A DNA stretch of 40,191 bases from Bacteroidetes bacterium HGW-Bacteroidetes-17 (GCA_002840985.1 PHDM01000016.1:1-40191), one strand, 5' to 3'; counted from the first letter of the stretch, positions 1 through 9,337 are shown. Numbers and translations are program-made. Notes: a model not told the origin generated them from the letters alone.

Positions 1-2
1 AT

Positions 3-692
3 ATAGTTCCATATGAATTAGCAATTGGGATATCTATTTTGAGCCCAATCATATTCTATTTTTATAGGACTTGGTTGAAATCTCGTTATGATAAAAAATT
101 AGAAACGATAAAATCAGAATTGGCAAAAGAAAATAAGAAACACGAAATTCGATTAAATAATTACAAGGAGTATTACAAGAAAATAGATGAAACTCAGAAA
201 AAAATGAATGAATTAGCTCAACTGTTTTCTGAAAGAATTTCTGAGAAAGCAACTGACATTGCGAACAATGGAACATTTAGTGAAGTAATGAACTCAACGC
301 ACTATATTGAAATATATAGCAAACTTTTTGAAGAAATAAACTCACTTACACTTCAATTAATTGTTCAAACAAATGAATTCAAATTTTATGCTAGTGACAA
401 CCTTTTAGAACTTATTGAAAAGCTTGAAAGTGGTAATTGGCGTAAACTCAAGATTCTTGATTGCCCGTGTGATGCTCCTTGTCAGGCTTCAATAGATAAG
501 TTTGAATTGCATCCTGGTGGCAAAATTGAATTAAGTTGGAATCAAATGGAGAGTTGGTGCGGACCTAAAGTGGATGAACACATTCGTAAGTCAATTTATA
601 AGAGGGTTGAGAAAGGCCAATATAGAGTAAGGATCAATTACAAAACTGAAGGGGAAAACGACGAAACGATTTATAAAAATTTTACACTATAA
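3..692 (+). CDS. Membrane-anchored coiled-coil protein, 5'-truncated by window edge
   Basis: The frame is open to the left edge of the window, so the TTG at position 39 is not a credible start and the gene begins outside. The visible N-terminus is a hydrophobic stretch with aromatic residues (ELAIGISILSPIIFYFY) that looks like one membrane helix. It is followed by a charged, lysine/glutamate-rich region of about 90 residues predicted as coiled coil. The C-terminal 80 residues hold a cluster of cysteines (CPCDAPC, then WCG) and alternating hydrophobic residues that suggest a small beta domain. I recognise no family and assign no function. The stop lies 3 bp before the next start, so the two are probably co-transcribed. 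Confidence 0.6.
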   Translation: MVPYELAIGISILSPIIFYFYRTWLKSRYDKKLETIKSELAKENKKHEIRLNNYKEYYKKIDETQKKMNELAQLFSERISEKATDIANNGTFSEVMNSTHYIEIYSKLFEEINSLTLQLIVQTNEFKFYASDNLLELIEKLESGNWRKLKILDCPCDAPCQASIDKFELHPGGKIELSWNQMESWCGPKVDEHIRKSIYKRVEKGQYRVRINYKTEGENDETIYKNFTL

Positions 693-695
693 CAA

Positions 696-3600
696 ATGAA
701 ACTGAAGAAGATCATATATACACTATCATTCATACTTGTTTTTCAAATCGGATACGCTCAAGATTGGCAACAAAAATTAGAAGAATTAAAAAGCAGAAAA
801 AGTGAGTTAACCTTTTTTGATATACAAGATGCTTTTAATGAATATTGGAAACCATTTAATGTAAAGAACGGAAAATATATCCAGAATGGAGAAGAGGTTA
901 AGGCCCCGGGCTGGAAATTGTTTAAAAGATGGGAGTGGTATTGGGAATCAAGGATCGATTTTGAAACTGGTGAATTTCCTGAAACTTCAACTGCAAAGGA
1001 ATGGGATAAGTATAAATCTTCATCTAATTTTTCGCAACTTAAAAGCTCAAATGGAAGCTGGATAAGCATTGGCCCGGTTACCTCAAATGGTGGCTATGCA
1101 GGAATTGGTCGAATTAATTGTATTTCGTTTCATCCAACAGACACAAATACTTATTGGGTTGGAGCACCTAGTGGAGGGCTGTGGAAAACAACTGATAATG
1201 GTATTAGTTGGATGGCTTTGACCGATAATAATAATGTATTAGGAGTAAGCGATATTGCGATTCCTTCCGATTATGCAACTTCAAATACACTTTATATCGC
1301 GACTGGTGATAGAGATGGTGGATCTGTACATACGCTTGGTGGAGGAAATTCCGGAGATAATAATAGCATTGGTTTTCTCAAATCGACAAACGGGGGAAGC
1401 TCTTGGGCCTCGGCCGGTTCCTTTGAAGTATCAGATGGTTACTTATCAGGGTTTTTACGGATTCATCCTAATAATAATTCAATATTGTATGCTGGGGTAA
1501 GTAATGCAGTTTTTAAAACCACAGATGGTGCAACTACATGGGGGACGTACATATATAGAGATTCCAGTTATGTAATTGATATGGAGTTCCATCCTGCAAA
1601 CCCCGATACGATATACATAGCATCAAAAGGTAGTCGACCAAAAATTACTAGGACTTTTAATGGGGGAAATACCTGGACCGTGCAATACACTTTTGCATCA
1701 ACGGATAGAAGAATAGAATTAGCAGTCAGCCCCAATGCGCCTTCGACGGTATATGCTGCCGTTACCAATTCGAGTGGTGGTTTATCAGGCATTTATCGAT
1801 CCATTGATAATGGAGAAACCTTTGATAAAATATTTGATGGCGCTGTTAGTGGTCATAGCATCATGGGATACTATAGTGATGGAAGTGGAGATAATACGGG
1901 CCAAGGAGGTTACGATCTGGCGTTGACAATTTCACCTGAAAATGCAAATGTTCTGTATTTAGGTGGAATCAATACATGGAAGTCGGTTGACGGAGGAGTT
2001 ACCTGGAAGATTAACAATATGTGGACGGATCATTCGAATTATAATAAGGCTGTTCCAAAAGCACCGGAAGTTCATGCAGATAAACATGTATTAAAGTTTC
2101 AAGGCCCAAATACGCTTTTTGAAGGCAATGATGGTGGAATATACAAAAGTACCAATGGAGGAGCAGTTTGGACTGATTTAACAAATGGGATGACCATCAG
2201 TCAGATATATCGATTGGGTGTTTCGGCAACATCATCAAATACAATCATAACGGGCCTTCAGGATAATGGATCCAAACTTTTCCATAATGGAAGTTGGGAT
2301 GATGTGAAAGGTGGAGATGGAATGGAATGTTTAATTGATTATACAGATCATAATATTCAATACGGTACTTATATCAATGGACAAATTGCACGTACTACTA
2401 ATTTGTGGGCATCGTCCAGTGATATCTACGAAAATATTGGAGATGGTACCTTGGAAGGACATTGGGTAACCCCATTTCTGATTGATCCTGTTGATCACAA
2501 TACAATTTATATTGGATACCAGGATGTTTGGAAATCGACGGATAAAGGTGACACTTTTGTTAAAATTTCTACCATCAACACATCCAATAATATAAGATCA
2601 ATGGCCATCGCACCTTCCAACAATCAGGTGATGTATGTTGCAGATCAATCGCGCATTTGGGTTACCAAAGATGGGGGCACAACATGGTTAAACGTCAGCA
2701 ATAGTTTGCCCACACGAATTACCTATTTGGCAGTTCACGCGTATGATCCGGATATAGTTTGGGCAACATTTGGAGGATACACGGGTGCTCATGTTTTTGA
2801 ATCTACTAATGGTGGTACCACCTGGACCGATATTTCAGCAGGCTTACCTAGTCTGCCTGTATTTAGTTTGGTTCAAAATAAATTCGCGCTCACAAAAAAT
2901 CATTTATATGTTGGTACAGATCGTGGGGTTTACTTCAAAGATGGATCCGCGAACTGGACATTGTTTAATTCGGGACTGCCAAATGTCATGGTTACAGAAT
3001 TAGATCTTCACTATAATGAATCAGAACCAGACAATAGTGTTCTTTATGCTGCTACCTATGGTCGTGGTTTGTGGAAATCTGATCTAAAAGAAATTCCTGT
3101 TCCGATTGTTGACGCAGCCATCTCAGAAATTATAAATCCAGAAGAAAAAACCTATTGTGATGAAACGAATATCAGTCCTTCTGTTAAAATTATAAATAAT
3201 GGAACAAATACTATAAACAGCTTTAATTTATCGTATAAAATAGATGGAGGACCTGATGTTTCACATTCATGGACTGGCATTTTAACTGCTGGGAGTACCG
3301 TAACTATCATTTTCAACGAAACCACACTTTTAGTCGGTTCTCATACTTTTACTGCAAGTTTGTCCAATATAAATGGAGGGTCGGATGAAGTTGCTTCAAA
3401 TAATATAAAATCAACAAACTACGATGTTGTTCTGGGTAATTATACCTTCCCGATCAAAGAAGGATTTAATTCTTCAATTATCCCAGGTTGTTGGACCCAA
3501 GAAATTGTGAATGATGTAGGTAGTGTTATCCCAAAACTAACTTTTGTTACGACCAGTACTCAGCCCAATCAAATTCCATACGAAGGCTCACATTTTGTTA

Positions 3601-5141
3601 AGTTTAATTCGGATGATTGCGATAGAGGTGATCAAATTCGATTGGTTAGCCCCCCCTATTCAACAGTCGAAAAAACAAATATCAAAGTAGATTTTCAATG
3701 GAATGAAAGTGCTACCTATAACAATCAGGATAGTGTGACTATTCAATGGTCAATTAATGGAACATCCTGGAATCATGGAAAGACTTATATAAGATATAAT
3801 TCTTATAATCCGGGGTGGACTGACAAATCTTTTACATTACCATCTGCGGCCGAAAATCAACCAATACTTTATATCGCATTTTTATTCACGGGAGATTATG
3901 GAATTAACTGCTATTTGGATAATTTGGAAATTACCGTTCAGGAATCTGCGGCTGCTGCAATTACAACAGGGATTATTAGTGGAAGTCCATTTAGTGTTTC
4001 ATCAACTACCGGGGTTAGCATAAACGTACCTTTTACTTCCACGGGAACATACACCTCAAACCAATACAAAGCTTACCTATCGGATGCCAGTGGCAGTTTT
4101 TCCAATGAAATCGAAATAGGTTCCCTAACGTCGGATGCTAATTCTGGTAATGTTCAGTCCATTATACCGGCAGGAATTGCAGCAGGAAATTCTTATAAAA
4201 TAAGAGTAAAATCAACTAATCCTGTTATTGTTGGATCAGAAAGTGGCCCATATGAAATTAGAATGACAGCATCAACTATTACCATAGATTCAATATCCGG
4301 TTCGCCCTTTATTGTTTCAAAAGTACTGGGAGGAGTGATTAATATTCCATTTACAATTTCAGGCAGCTTCACAGCTAACACCTTTACCGCATTCTTATCT
4401 AATAAAAATGGTGAATTTAGCACTGAAACGCAAATTGGAACATTAGTATCAAATAATAGTGGGGTTTTAATCGGAATTATCCCTAACAATACCCTTAATG
4501 GCGATGCTTACAAGGTTAGATTAAAATCAAGCAATCCGTTCGTAATCGGTTCGGAAAGTGCAGCCTTTAGTATTGTGTTGGACACAATTGGTCCAACAGT
4601 AACCATATCTTCAAATGTAACAAATCCCACGAATGTTTCACCAATTGAAGTTTCAATTGTTTTTAGCGAACAAGTTAGCGGTTTTGATGTATCGAAAATA
4701 ACAGTTGTAAACGCTACAAAAAATCAGTTTACACTACTTGGTAATTCTTCATTTTCTGTAAAATTAAGTCCAATTGTTGATGGAATTGTTAGTGCAAGTG
4801 TTGCTCAGGGTGTTGCTTTTGATGCACTTGGCAATCCAAATTCAGCATCTCTACCATGGAGTACTATTTACATCAGGGCTTTAGGAATCGATGATTTATT
4901 AAAGGAAGGAATCACAATATTTCCAAATCCGGCAAGTGATGTATTAAACATTAAATTCGAAAAAATCCGGAAAAAGGTATTGCTGAATGTGATTGGTATA
5001 GACGGAAGGCTTTACCATTCAATCGAATTATTAAATTCAAATAATTATCAATTGGATATTTCGGATTTAGCAAAAGGGATGTACTTCATACAAATGATTA
5101 CTGAAGGAAAGGTTATTAATGCCCAATTTATTAAGCAATGA
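696..5141 (+). CDS. Secreted beta-propeller (BNR/VPS10-like) protein with T9SS sorting domain
   Basis: A 1481-residue exported protein. Residues 1-21 are a signal peptide ending in GYAQ. Residues about 120-800 hold many BNR/sortilin-type propeller repeats, seen as W-K-[ST]-T-[DN]-G-G-x-[ST]-W motifs such as KSTNGGAVW and VTKDGGTTW. About 803-915 look like a CARDB-type adhesion domain and about 918-1085 like a jelly-roll (MAM-like) domain. Two homologous repeats of about 100 residues follow (1088-1188 and 1192-1294, both with SGSPF and the pair SGPYEI/SAAFSI), then a bacterial Ig-like domain (about 1297-1390). The last 85 residues are a type IX secretion A-type sorting domain (IFPNPASDVLNI ... 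GMYFIQ). It should cross the outer membrane by T9SS and stay on the surface or be released. The propeller type occurs in sialidase-like and xyloglucanase-like proteins, but no catalytic residues could be identified, so binding is as likely as hydrolysis. Confidence 0.88.
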   Translation: MKLKKIIYTLSFILVFQIGYAQDWQQKLEELKSRKSELTFFDIQDAFNEYWKPFNVKNGKYIQNGEEVKAPGWKLFKRWEWYWESRIDFETGEFPETSTAKEWDKYKSSSNFSQLKSSNGSWISIGPVTSNGGYAGIGRINCISFHPTDTNTYWVGAPSGGLWKTTDNGISWMALTDNNNVLGVSDIAIPSDYATSNTLYIATGDRDGGSVHTLGGGNSGDNNSIGFLKSTNGGSSWASAGSFEVSDGYLSGFLRIHPNNNSILYAGVSNAVFKTTDGATTWGTYIYRDSSYVIDMEFHPANPDTIYIASKGSRPKITRTFNGGNTWTVQYTFASTDRRIELAVSPNAPSTVYAAVTNSSGGLSGIYRSIDNGETFDKIFDGAVSGHSIMGYYSDGSGDNTGQGGYDLALTISPENANVLYLGGINTWKSVDGGVTWKINNMWTDHSNYNKAVPKAPEVHADKHVLKFQGPNTLFEGNDGGIYKSTNGGAVWTDLTNGMTISQIYRLGVSATSSNTIITGLQDNGSKLFHNGSWDDVKGGDGMECLIDYTDHNIQYGTYINGQIARTTNLWASSSDIYENIGDGTLEGHWVTPFLIDPVDHNTIYIGYQDVWKSTDKGDTFVKISTINTSNNIRSMAIAPSNNQVMYVADQSRIWVTKDGGTTWLNVSNSLPTRITYLAVHAYDPDIVWATFGGYTGAHVFESTNGGTTWTDISAGLPSLPVFSLVQNKFALTKNHLYVGTDRGVYFKDGSANWTLFNSGLPNVMVTELDLHYNESEPDNSVLYAATYGRGLWKSDLKEIPVPIVDAAISEIINPEEKTYCDETNISPSVKIINNGTNTINSFNLSYKIDGGPDVSHSWTGILTAGSTVTIIFNETTLLVGSHTFTASLSNINGGSDEVASNNIKSTNYDVVLGNYTFPIKEGFNSSIIPGCWTQEIVNDVGSVIPKLTFVTTSTQPNQIPYEGSHFVKFNSDDCDRGDQIRLVSPPYSTVEKTNIKVDFQWNESATYNNQDSVTIQWSINGTSWNHGKTYIRYNSYNPGWTDKSFTLPSAAENQPILYIAFLFTGDYGINCYLDNLEITVQESAAAAITTGIISGSPFSVSSTTGVSINVPFTSTGTYTSNQYKAYLSDASGSFSNEIEIGSLTSDANSGNVQSIIPAGIAAGNSYKIRVKSTNPVIVGSESGPYEIRMTASTITIDSISGSPFIVSKVLGGVINIPFTISGSFTANTFTAFLSNKNGEFSTETQIGTLVSNNSGVLIGIIPNNTLNGDAYKVRLKSSNPFVIGSESAAFSIVLDTIGPTVTISSNVTNPTNVSPIEVSIVFSEQVSGFDVSKITVVNATKNQFTLLGNSSFSVKLSPIVDGIVSASVAQGVAFDALGNPNSASLPWSTIYIRALGIDDLLKEGITIFPNPASDVLNIKFEKIRKKVLLNVIGIDGRLYHSIELLNSNNYQLDISDLAKGMYFIQMITEGKVINAQFIKQ

Positions 5142-5224
5142 GGCTAAGATTGAGGTATTGTTTAAGGGCAAGGACGTTTAGAATGACGCTTATTATTACG
5201 TAATATTTATAAAATAAAAGTATC

Positions 5225-6217
5225 GTGCTCAAACATTCATTGATTTTCAACAGAAGTGACATTCAATCATTGATGTCGCTCACGGAACATATTGAAGTTG
5301 TAGAAAATGCATTCAGGTTGTACGCCAAAGGAGAAGTCTTAAATCCGGATTTGCTCCATTTTGATTCGGGAAATGGTGAATTTCATATTAAAGCAGGTGG
5401 ATTAAAAACTCCAAAAATTTATTTTGGTTTGAAAAGTAACGGAGGTTTTTTCCAAAATAAAATAAAATTTGGACTTCCGAATATTCAAGGATTAATCTTA
5501 CTTCATGATGGTGAAAACGGATTTCCACTGGCCATTTTTGAGTCGGGAGATATTACTATAAAAAGAACCGGGGCGGCAACCGCTGTTGCCGTAAAATATC
5601 TTGCATTAGAAGATGCTGATATTATTACCATTTGTGGGTGTGGAATTCAGGGGCAAATTCAACTTGAGTCGATTATGCAGGTGCGAAATATCAAAAGAGT
5701 TTTTGCGTATGACAAGAATGAAGAAGCAATGACCAACTATGTCGAAACAATGTCGAATAAATTAAAAATTGAAGTTTTACCTGCACAAGACCTGGGAGAA
5801 GCCATTTTGCAAAGTCAAATTTGTGTTTGTTGCACCCCATCCAGAGAAGCATATATCAAAAAAGAATATATTCACGAGGGACTATTTATTGCTGCTGTTG
5901 GAGCAGATAGCCCTGAAAAACAAGAATTAGACCCTCAGCTTCTGGCCGACCATAAAGTTGTTGCCGATATTTTAGGCCAATGTGTTGAAGTTGGAGAAAT
6001 TCATCATGCTATTCATGCAGGTTTGATAAACAAAGAAGATATTTATTCAGAACTGGGGGACATCATTATTGGAAAGAAAAAGGGCAGGGAATCCCATAAG
6101 GAAGTAATCATTTATGATGCTACCGGAACAGCCCTTCAGGATGTAGCTGCAGCTGCATTTATTTATGAAAAAGCCATAAAACAAAATATAGGATATCCAT
6201 TTCAGTTTCCTGCATAA
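5225..6217 (+). CDS. Ornithine cyclodeaminase / mu-crystallin family NAD(P)-dependent enzyme
   Basis: A 330-residue cytosolic protein of the OCD/Mu-crystallin family, whose members include ornithine cyclodeaminase, alanine dehydrogenase and ketimine reductases. The N-terminal half ends in the family motif IKRTGAATAVAVKYLA, and the Rossmann nucleotide site CGCGIQGQ lies at about residues 138-145. ICVCCTPSREAYI and VGADSPEKQELD match the second half of the fold. The GTG start at 5225 puts the family's first helix at the expected distance; the next in-frame ATG would remove it. The substrate cannot be told from sequence alone. It stands alone on the strand, with an 83-bp gap upstream that carries a palindrome, TATTACGTAATA, at 5194-5205. 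Confidence 0.85.
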   Translation: MLKHSLIFNRSDIQSLMSLTEHIEVVENAFRLYAKGEVLNPDLLHFDSGNGEFHIKAGGLKTPKIYFGLKSNGGFFQNKIKFGLPNIQGLILLHDGENGFPLAIFESGDITIKRTGAATAVAVKYLALEDADIITICGCGIQGQIQLESIMQVRNIKRVFAYDKNEEAMTNYVETMSNKLKIEVLPAQDLGEAILQSQICVCCTPSREAYIKKEYIHEGLFIAAVGADSPEKQELDPQLLADHKVVADILGQCVEVGEIHHAIHAGLINKEDIYSELGDIIIGKKKGRESHKEVIIYDATGTALQDVAAAAFIYEKAIKQNIGYPFQFPA

Positions 6218-6570
6218 AATTTGTTTTGATAAATTAAGATATAAGACGTTAGACTTTAGATGTTAGAAATTAGACACAAGATTCAAGACACGAAATGTAG
6301 ACAAAAGTCAATTGCTATTTGACCAACAGCTAAATGCCAATAGCTAACACCTTGTTAGCTCAAAAGGTTAAAATTTCAGACATGCTTGGCCAGTTTCATG
6401 AGAAATGCTTAGTTCGAAATGAGGTTAAAGTAATTTTAAATTTAGGCGTTTCGCCTAGAATTATGACTTATTCGTCGTCATATCTTTATTCAATCTTTGT
6501 ATCTAATGCTAGTAGTTATGATGTATATTCTGGTAAAATCAAAAGTACTGTCTGATTACAAATGTTATAG
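6218..6570. other. Intergenic region with decayed repeat material
   Basis: There is no convincing gene. The left part (about 6240-6350) is a run of related short words (agacgttagac, tttagatgttaga, aattagacac, aatagctaac) of the kind seen again near 8085-8110, 20490-20525 and 28938-28990. The right part holds one copy of a dispersed repeat and a small hairpin. A 73-codon frame here starts inside the repeat and is not considered coding. Confidence 0.5.
6355..6457. repeat. Dispersed intergenic repeat, copy A
   Basis: The segment shares ordered blocks with 8151-8219 and 20524-20620: agctcaaaaggtt, aaatttcagacat, tttcatgagaaatgctta, gttcgaaatgaggtta. It ends in a short perfect hairpin, TAGGCG-TTT-CGCCTA (6443-6457). 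Copy C carries the same blocks, but the hairpin is degraded. There are no flanking target duplications that I can see and no coding capacity. Confidence 0.6.
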
Positions 6571-6663
6571 GTGCGATATACTTCAAAAGTAAAAATCAAA
6601 TACTGTCCCAAATGCATGGATGATGGTTATCAGATTAGTATGGTTCAAATTATAAAAAAATGA
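6571..6663 (+). CDS. Possible 30-residue CxxC micro-protein
   Basis: A short frame from a GTG preceded by an in-frame TAG. It encodes 30 residues with a zinc-knuckle-like YCPKC motif at residues 11-15. Its TGA overlaps the ATG of the next gene as ATGA, the classic translational coupling arrangement. It could be a genuine small protein, or the surviving C-terminus of an older gene, since CPKC is typical of zinc-ribbon ends. There is no clear ribosome binding site. Confidence 0.3.
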   Translation: MRYTSKVKIKYCPKCMDDGYQISMVQIIKK

Positions 6664-6863
6664 AATTCAAATATCAGGAATTAATAGATCGGTATAATTA
6701 CAACGAGTTCTCAAAAGAAGAAATGGAGTTATTTTATTTGTCCTTGGAGTTTAGCCCTCAGCTTCGCAGGGAATTTAATTTTTACCTAAAGCTCAAGTAT
6801 TTTATTACCGACGGACAAGAAAAAAAGGCTAAGGAATTTCTTTTACAAAATCAAGTAATTTAA
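6660..6863 (+). CDS. Small acidic helical protein, anti-sigma N-terminus-like
   Basis: A 67-residue protein, all predicted helix. The pattern LIDRYNYNEFSKEEMELFYLSL followed by SPQLRREF resembles the short cytoplasmic N-terminal domain of many Bacteroidota anti-sigma factors (LIxxYLxGELSxEExxxFExxLxxxPxL). No membrane helix or periplasmic domain follows, so it is either a stand-alone small protein or a remnant. The start is fused to the preceding 30-residue frame by an ATGA overlap, and the stop overlaps the end of the convergent minus-strand gene by 4 bp. There is no sigma factor nearby. The family resemblance is by eye only. Confidence 0.5.
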   Translation: MKFKYQELIDRYNYNEFSKEEMELFYLSLEFSPQLRREFNFYLKLKYFITDGQEKKAKEFLLQNQVI

Positions 6864-7909
6864 AACCTTCCGATCATTACCATTGGTTCACCATACGACA
6901 TAGGTGGCGTTGCAATAATATAAAGAACGATCCCATCAAATGGCGATTTTACTTCCTGTAAATTATTTCCGAAATAATCTGTCAAATAACCTACAAGTTC
7001 GCCTTTTTGAACATGATCGCCCCTTGAAACAATAGGATAGTAAAGTCCGGCTTCATGCTCAGAAGTGATGATTTTAAATTCTTGGACCCAAACCGATTGA
7101 AAATCCAACTTAGGTTCACCGGCAATCATTTTGAGGTGTTTTAAAATGTTATAGCTACCTTTCATAATTGCATTGATATCTTCTTCTGCGGTTCCGCCAA
7201 GTTTGCCTGCTTCTATTGATATTGCAGGCTTACCTCTCAACAATGCGGTATTGCTAACATACAATGAATTAATTACATCTTTGGTTCTATTCGTTTCATG
7301 AACAATAACCTTCAAATTAAAATTTATAGCCAGTTGCTTTGATCTATTATCTACCTCCGGATTTCCAATCTCAGTGTAATATAAATACTGCATAAGATCT
7401 TCATTCCCGTCTCCACAATGGTTGTCTATCAGATAATCGCATTGATCAATGACTTCTTTTGTGATTTGAAAAGCAATCCGTTCGGAGTTTGTACCATCGA
7501 TTTTGCCAGGGAATACCCGATTGAAATTTTTCCAATCATATGGATTATAATACACCGTTCTCTTTAAAAAAGAGGGTACGTTCGCAACATGCACGATAAT
7601 TACTTTTCCGGAGATACTAACTGGATCTAATTGTTGCGATAGCTTTGTCATTGCCAATACCGGTGGATATTCATATCCATGCACTCCTGCGACAAGTGCG
7701 AGGGTAGGTCCGGCTTTTATCCCGTTAATTACAGTAATTGGAACCTTTACGATGTCGCTGTCTCTGCCGGCCGGAACAATAATATAACCGCTTATTTTTT
7801 CGCCCGGTTTTGCAGTGACTTCGCCAACGGTAATCGGATTTTGAGCAATACATGAAATACTGATGCTGCCAATAAAAATTAATGAAAATAGTTTTTTAGA
7901 TAGTTTCAT
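6860..7909 (-). CDS. Exported succinylglutamate desuccinylase/aspartoacylase family hydrolase
   Basis: A 349-residue zinc hydrolase of the AstE/AspA group, related to M14 carboxypeptidases; these cleave acyl-amide bonds of amino acid derivatives. Zinc ligands are visible as H77-G-Y-E80 in AGVHGYEYP, and the third His in IDNHCGDG. SIEAGKLGG carries the expected catalytic Glu. The frame is open 33 codons further upstream, but I choose the ATG at 7909. It starts a clear signal peptide (KLFSLIFIGSISISCIAQ) and has a good Shine-Dalgarno sequence 8 bases before it. The peptide could be cut after CIAQ or lipidated on Cys20; the latter is a weak lipobox. Its C-terminus has a barrel-sandwich-like segment (SRGDHVQKGELVGYLTDYFG), as in deacylases with a lipoyl-like tail. 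The substrate is unknown. Confidence 0.8.
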   Translation of the reverse strand: MKLSKKLFSLIFIGSISISCIAQNPITVGEVTAKPGEKISGYIIVPAGRDSDIVKVPITVINGIKAGPTLALVAGVHGYEYPPVLAMTKLSQQLDPVSISGKVIIVHVANVPSFLKRTVYYNPYDWKNFNRVFPGKIDGTNSERIAFQITKEVIDQCDYLIDNHCGDGNEDLMQYLYYTEIGNPEVDNRSKQLAINFNLKVIVHETNRTKDVINSLYVSNTALLRGKPAISIEAGKLGGTAEEDINAIMKGSYNILKHLKMIAGEPKLDFQSVWVQEFKIITSEHEAGLYYPIVSRGDHVQKGELVGYLTDYFGNNLQEVKSPFDGIVLYIIATPPMSYGEPMVMIGRF

Positions 7910-7917
7910 GATAAGAA

Positions 7918-7923
7918 TCTCCT
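7918..7923 (-). promoter_or_regulatory. Shine-Dalgarno AGGAGA deciding the start at 7909
   Basis: On the minus strand AGGAGA lies 8 bases before ATG 7909. Most genes in this window have no recognisable Shine-Dalgarno sequence, so this one argues strongly against the longer frame that begins at 8008. Confidence 0.75.
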
Positions 7924-8150
7924 TGTTAGTTAGGTTAATATGCGTAGTGAATTTACAAATTATTTTTTGAGAAGAGATTAATTTCACAATCAATTTTAAG
8001 AACAGCATTTATTTAAGGTAAGTTCGATATAAAAAAATTGAAATGAAAATATTTGAGTAATTTACATTTTTATCAGCTAAGTCAAAAGACGTTAGAATTT
8101 AGATATCAGAAAAAAAAGTTTATCTAACATTAATTATCTAAGGTCTCACA

Positions 8151-8219
8151 AGCTCAAACGGTTAAATTTCAGACATGCCGGATTATGCCTCATATAAAAT
8201 TCTGAGATCGAACTCAGCT
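8151..8219. repeat. Dispersed intergenic repeat, copy B (short)
   Basis: It shares agctcaaacggttaaatttc, agacatgc and gagatcgaactcagctta with copies A and C, but diverges in the middle and lacks the terminal hairpin. It abuts the stop codon of the FAD oxidoreductase. The 8085-8110 stretch before it repeats the agacgttagaatttagat words seen before copy A. Confidence 0.55.
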
Positions 8220-9337
8220 TATTTAAGGATACTTTCAATCATTTCTGCAATGGCCAAAGAAGCTGTTAATCCCGGTGATTCAATTCCTATCAAATTGATA
8301 AAACCGGGATATCCTTTTTCACTTTCTTCCTGAATATAAAAATCTTTTGAGGTTTCTCCTTTTTTCTGAATTTTTGGACGAAGTCCTGCCATTTCAGGGC
8401 TTAAATCTTCCAATTCAAGGAAAGGTAAAAATCGTTTTACCGAATTGTAAAAAACTTCTTTTCGGGTAAGATCCACTGTATAATCATAAAGGTTTTCATC
8501 CAGATAAACCGCATCAGGGCCTAGCTTTGCACCTCCGCCTAAATCAATTGTTACGTGTATTCCCAACGCAATTAAGTTCGGATCCGGAACGGGATAAACC
8601 AAATGGTTTAACAAACGGTTTTTAGGTGGATTGATACTAAAATATTGTCCTTTGCAAAATTGGATTCTTAATTCTTCAATCTTAATACCTATCATTTCTG
8701 CAACAAGATCAGATTCGAGCCCCGCCGAATTAATGATATATTCTGAAGTAAACGAATAAGATGTTCCATCGGGTTCAAGCAAAGAAATTTCATAACCCTG
8801 TTCCAGCTTTTTAATAGCCTTAACAGCTGTTCCATAAACCATTTCAGCCCCATTATTCACGGCCAGTGTTTCCAGCTTTTTCATATATGAATGTGATTCG
8901 ATAATTCCGGTAGATGGCGAAAACAAAGCTTTTAAAGCAAAAATATCGGGCTCCAGATTTGCAATTTCTTCCTGGTTCAAAAAGATTAAATCATCAACGC
9001 CATTATCGGTAGCTTTTTGTTTGATTTCATCTAAAATAGGGATTTCCTCTTTGCTTGTTGCTACGATTAGTTTCCCGCACTTTTTATGAGGAATTTCATA
9101 TTGCTCACAAAACTGATAAAGCAATTTATTGCCTTCCACACAAAGTTTTGCCCTTAAGCTATTTTTGGGATAATAAATTCCGGCATGGATTACTTCACTG
9201 TTCCGGCTACTGGTTTCTTGCCCAAAAAGTTTGTTTCGTTCAATAACAAAAACGGAATGATAGTTTTCAGAAAGCTTGGCAGCAATTGACAATCCAACTA
9301 CTCCGGCACCAATAATGGTAATTTTCGAATCGAACAT
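8219..9337 (-). CDS. L-2-hydroxyglutarate oxidase-like FAD-dependent oxidoreductase
   Basis: A 372-residue member of the DAO/LhgO family of flavoproteins. The dinucleotide site IIGAGVVGLSIA is at residues 9-20. The family signature SRNSEVIHAGIYYPKNSLRA follows at about 44-63 and matches the LhgO/L2HGDH pattern (HNSGVIHAGVYY). The region NHLVYPVPDPNLIALGIHVT and the C-terminal NLIGIESPGLTASLAIAE fit the same family. It would oxidise L-2-hydroxyglutarate or a similar 2-hydroxy acid to the 2-oxo acid, at the inner face of the membrane or in the cytosol. The start is an ATG with no obvious Shine-Dalgarno sequence. It stands alone, divergent from the histidine kinase. The exact substrate is inference from the family. 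Confidence 0.82.
   Translation of the reverse strand: MFDSKITIIGAGVVGLSIAAKLSENYHSVFVIERNKLFGQETSSRNSEVIHAGIYYPKNSLRAKLCVEGNKLLYQFCEQYEIPHKKCGKLIVATSKEEIPILDEIKQKATDNGVDDLIFLNQEEIANLEPDIFALKALFSPSTGIIESHSYMKKLETLAVNNGAEMVYGTAVKAIKKLEQGYEISLLEPDGTSYSFTSEYIINSAGLESDLVAEMIGIKIEELRIQFCKGQYFSINPPKNRLLNHLVYPVPDPNLIALGIHVTIDLGGGAKLGPDAVYLDENLYDYTVDLTRKEVFYNSVKRFLPFLELEDLSPEMAGLRPKIQKKGETSKDFYIQEESEKGYPGFINLIGIESPGLTASLAIAEMIESILK

Noticed and set aside
6334-6555. 73-codon plus-strand frame
   Set aside because: It overlaps the dispersed repeat and a hairpin, has no family resemblance and no start signal, and its sequence recurs as non-coding DNA at 20524.
7910-8008. N-terminal extension of the aspartoacylase-like protein
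   Set aside because: The ATG at 7909 has a Shine-Dalgarno site and begins a normal signal peptide. The extension would bury it behind 33 residues.
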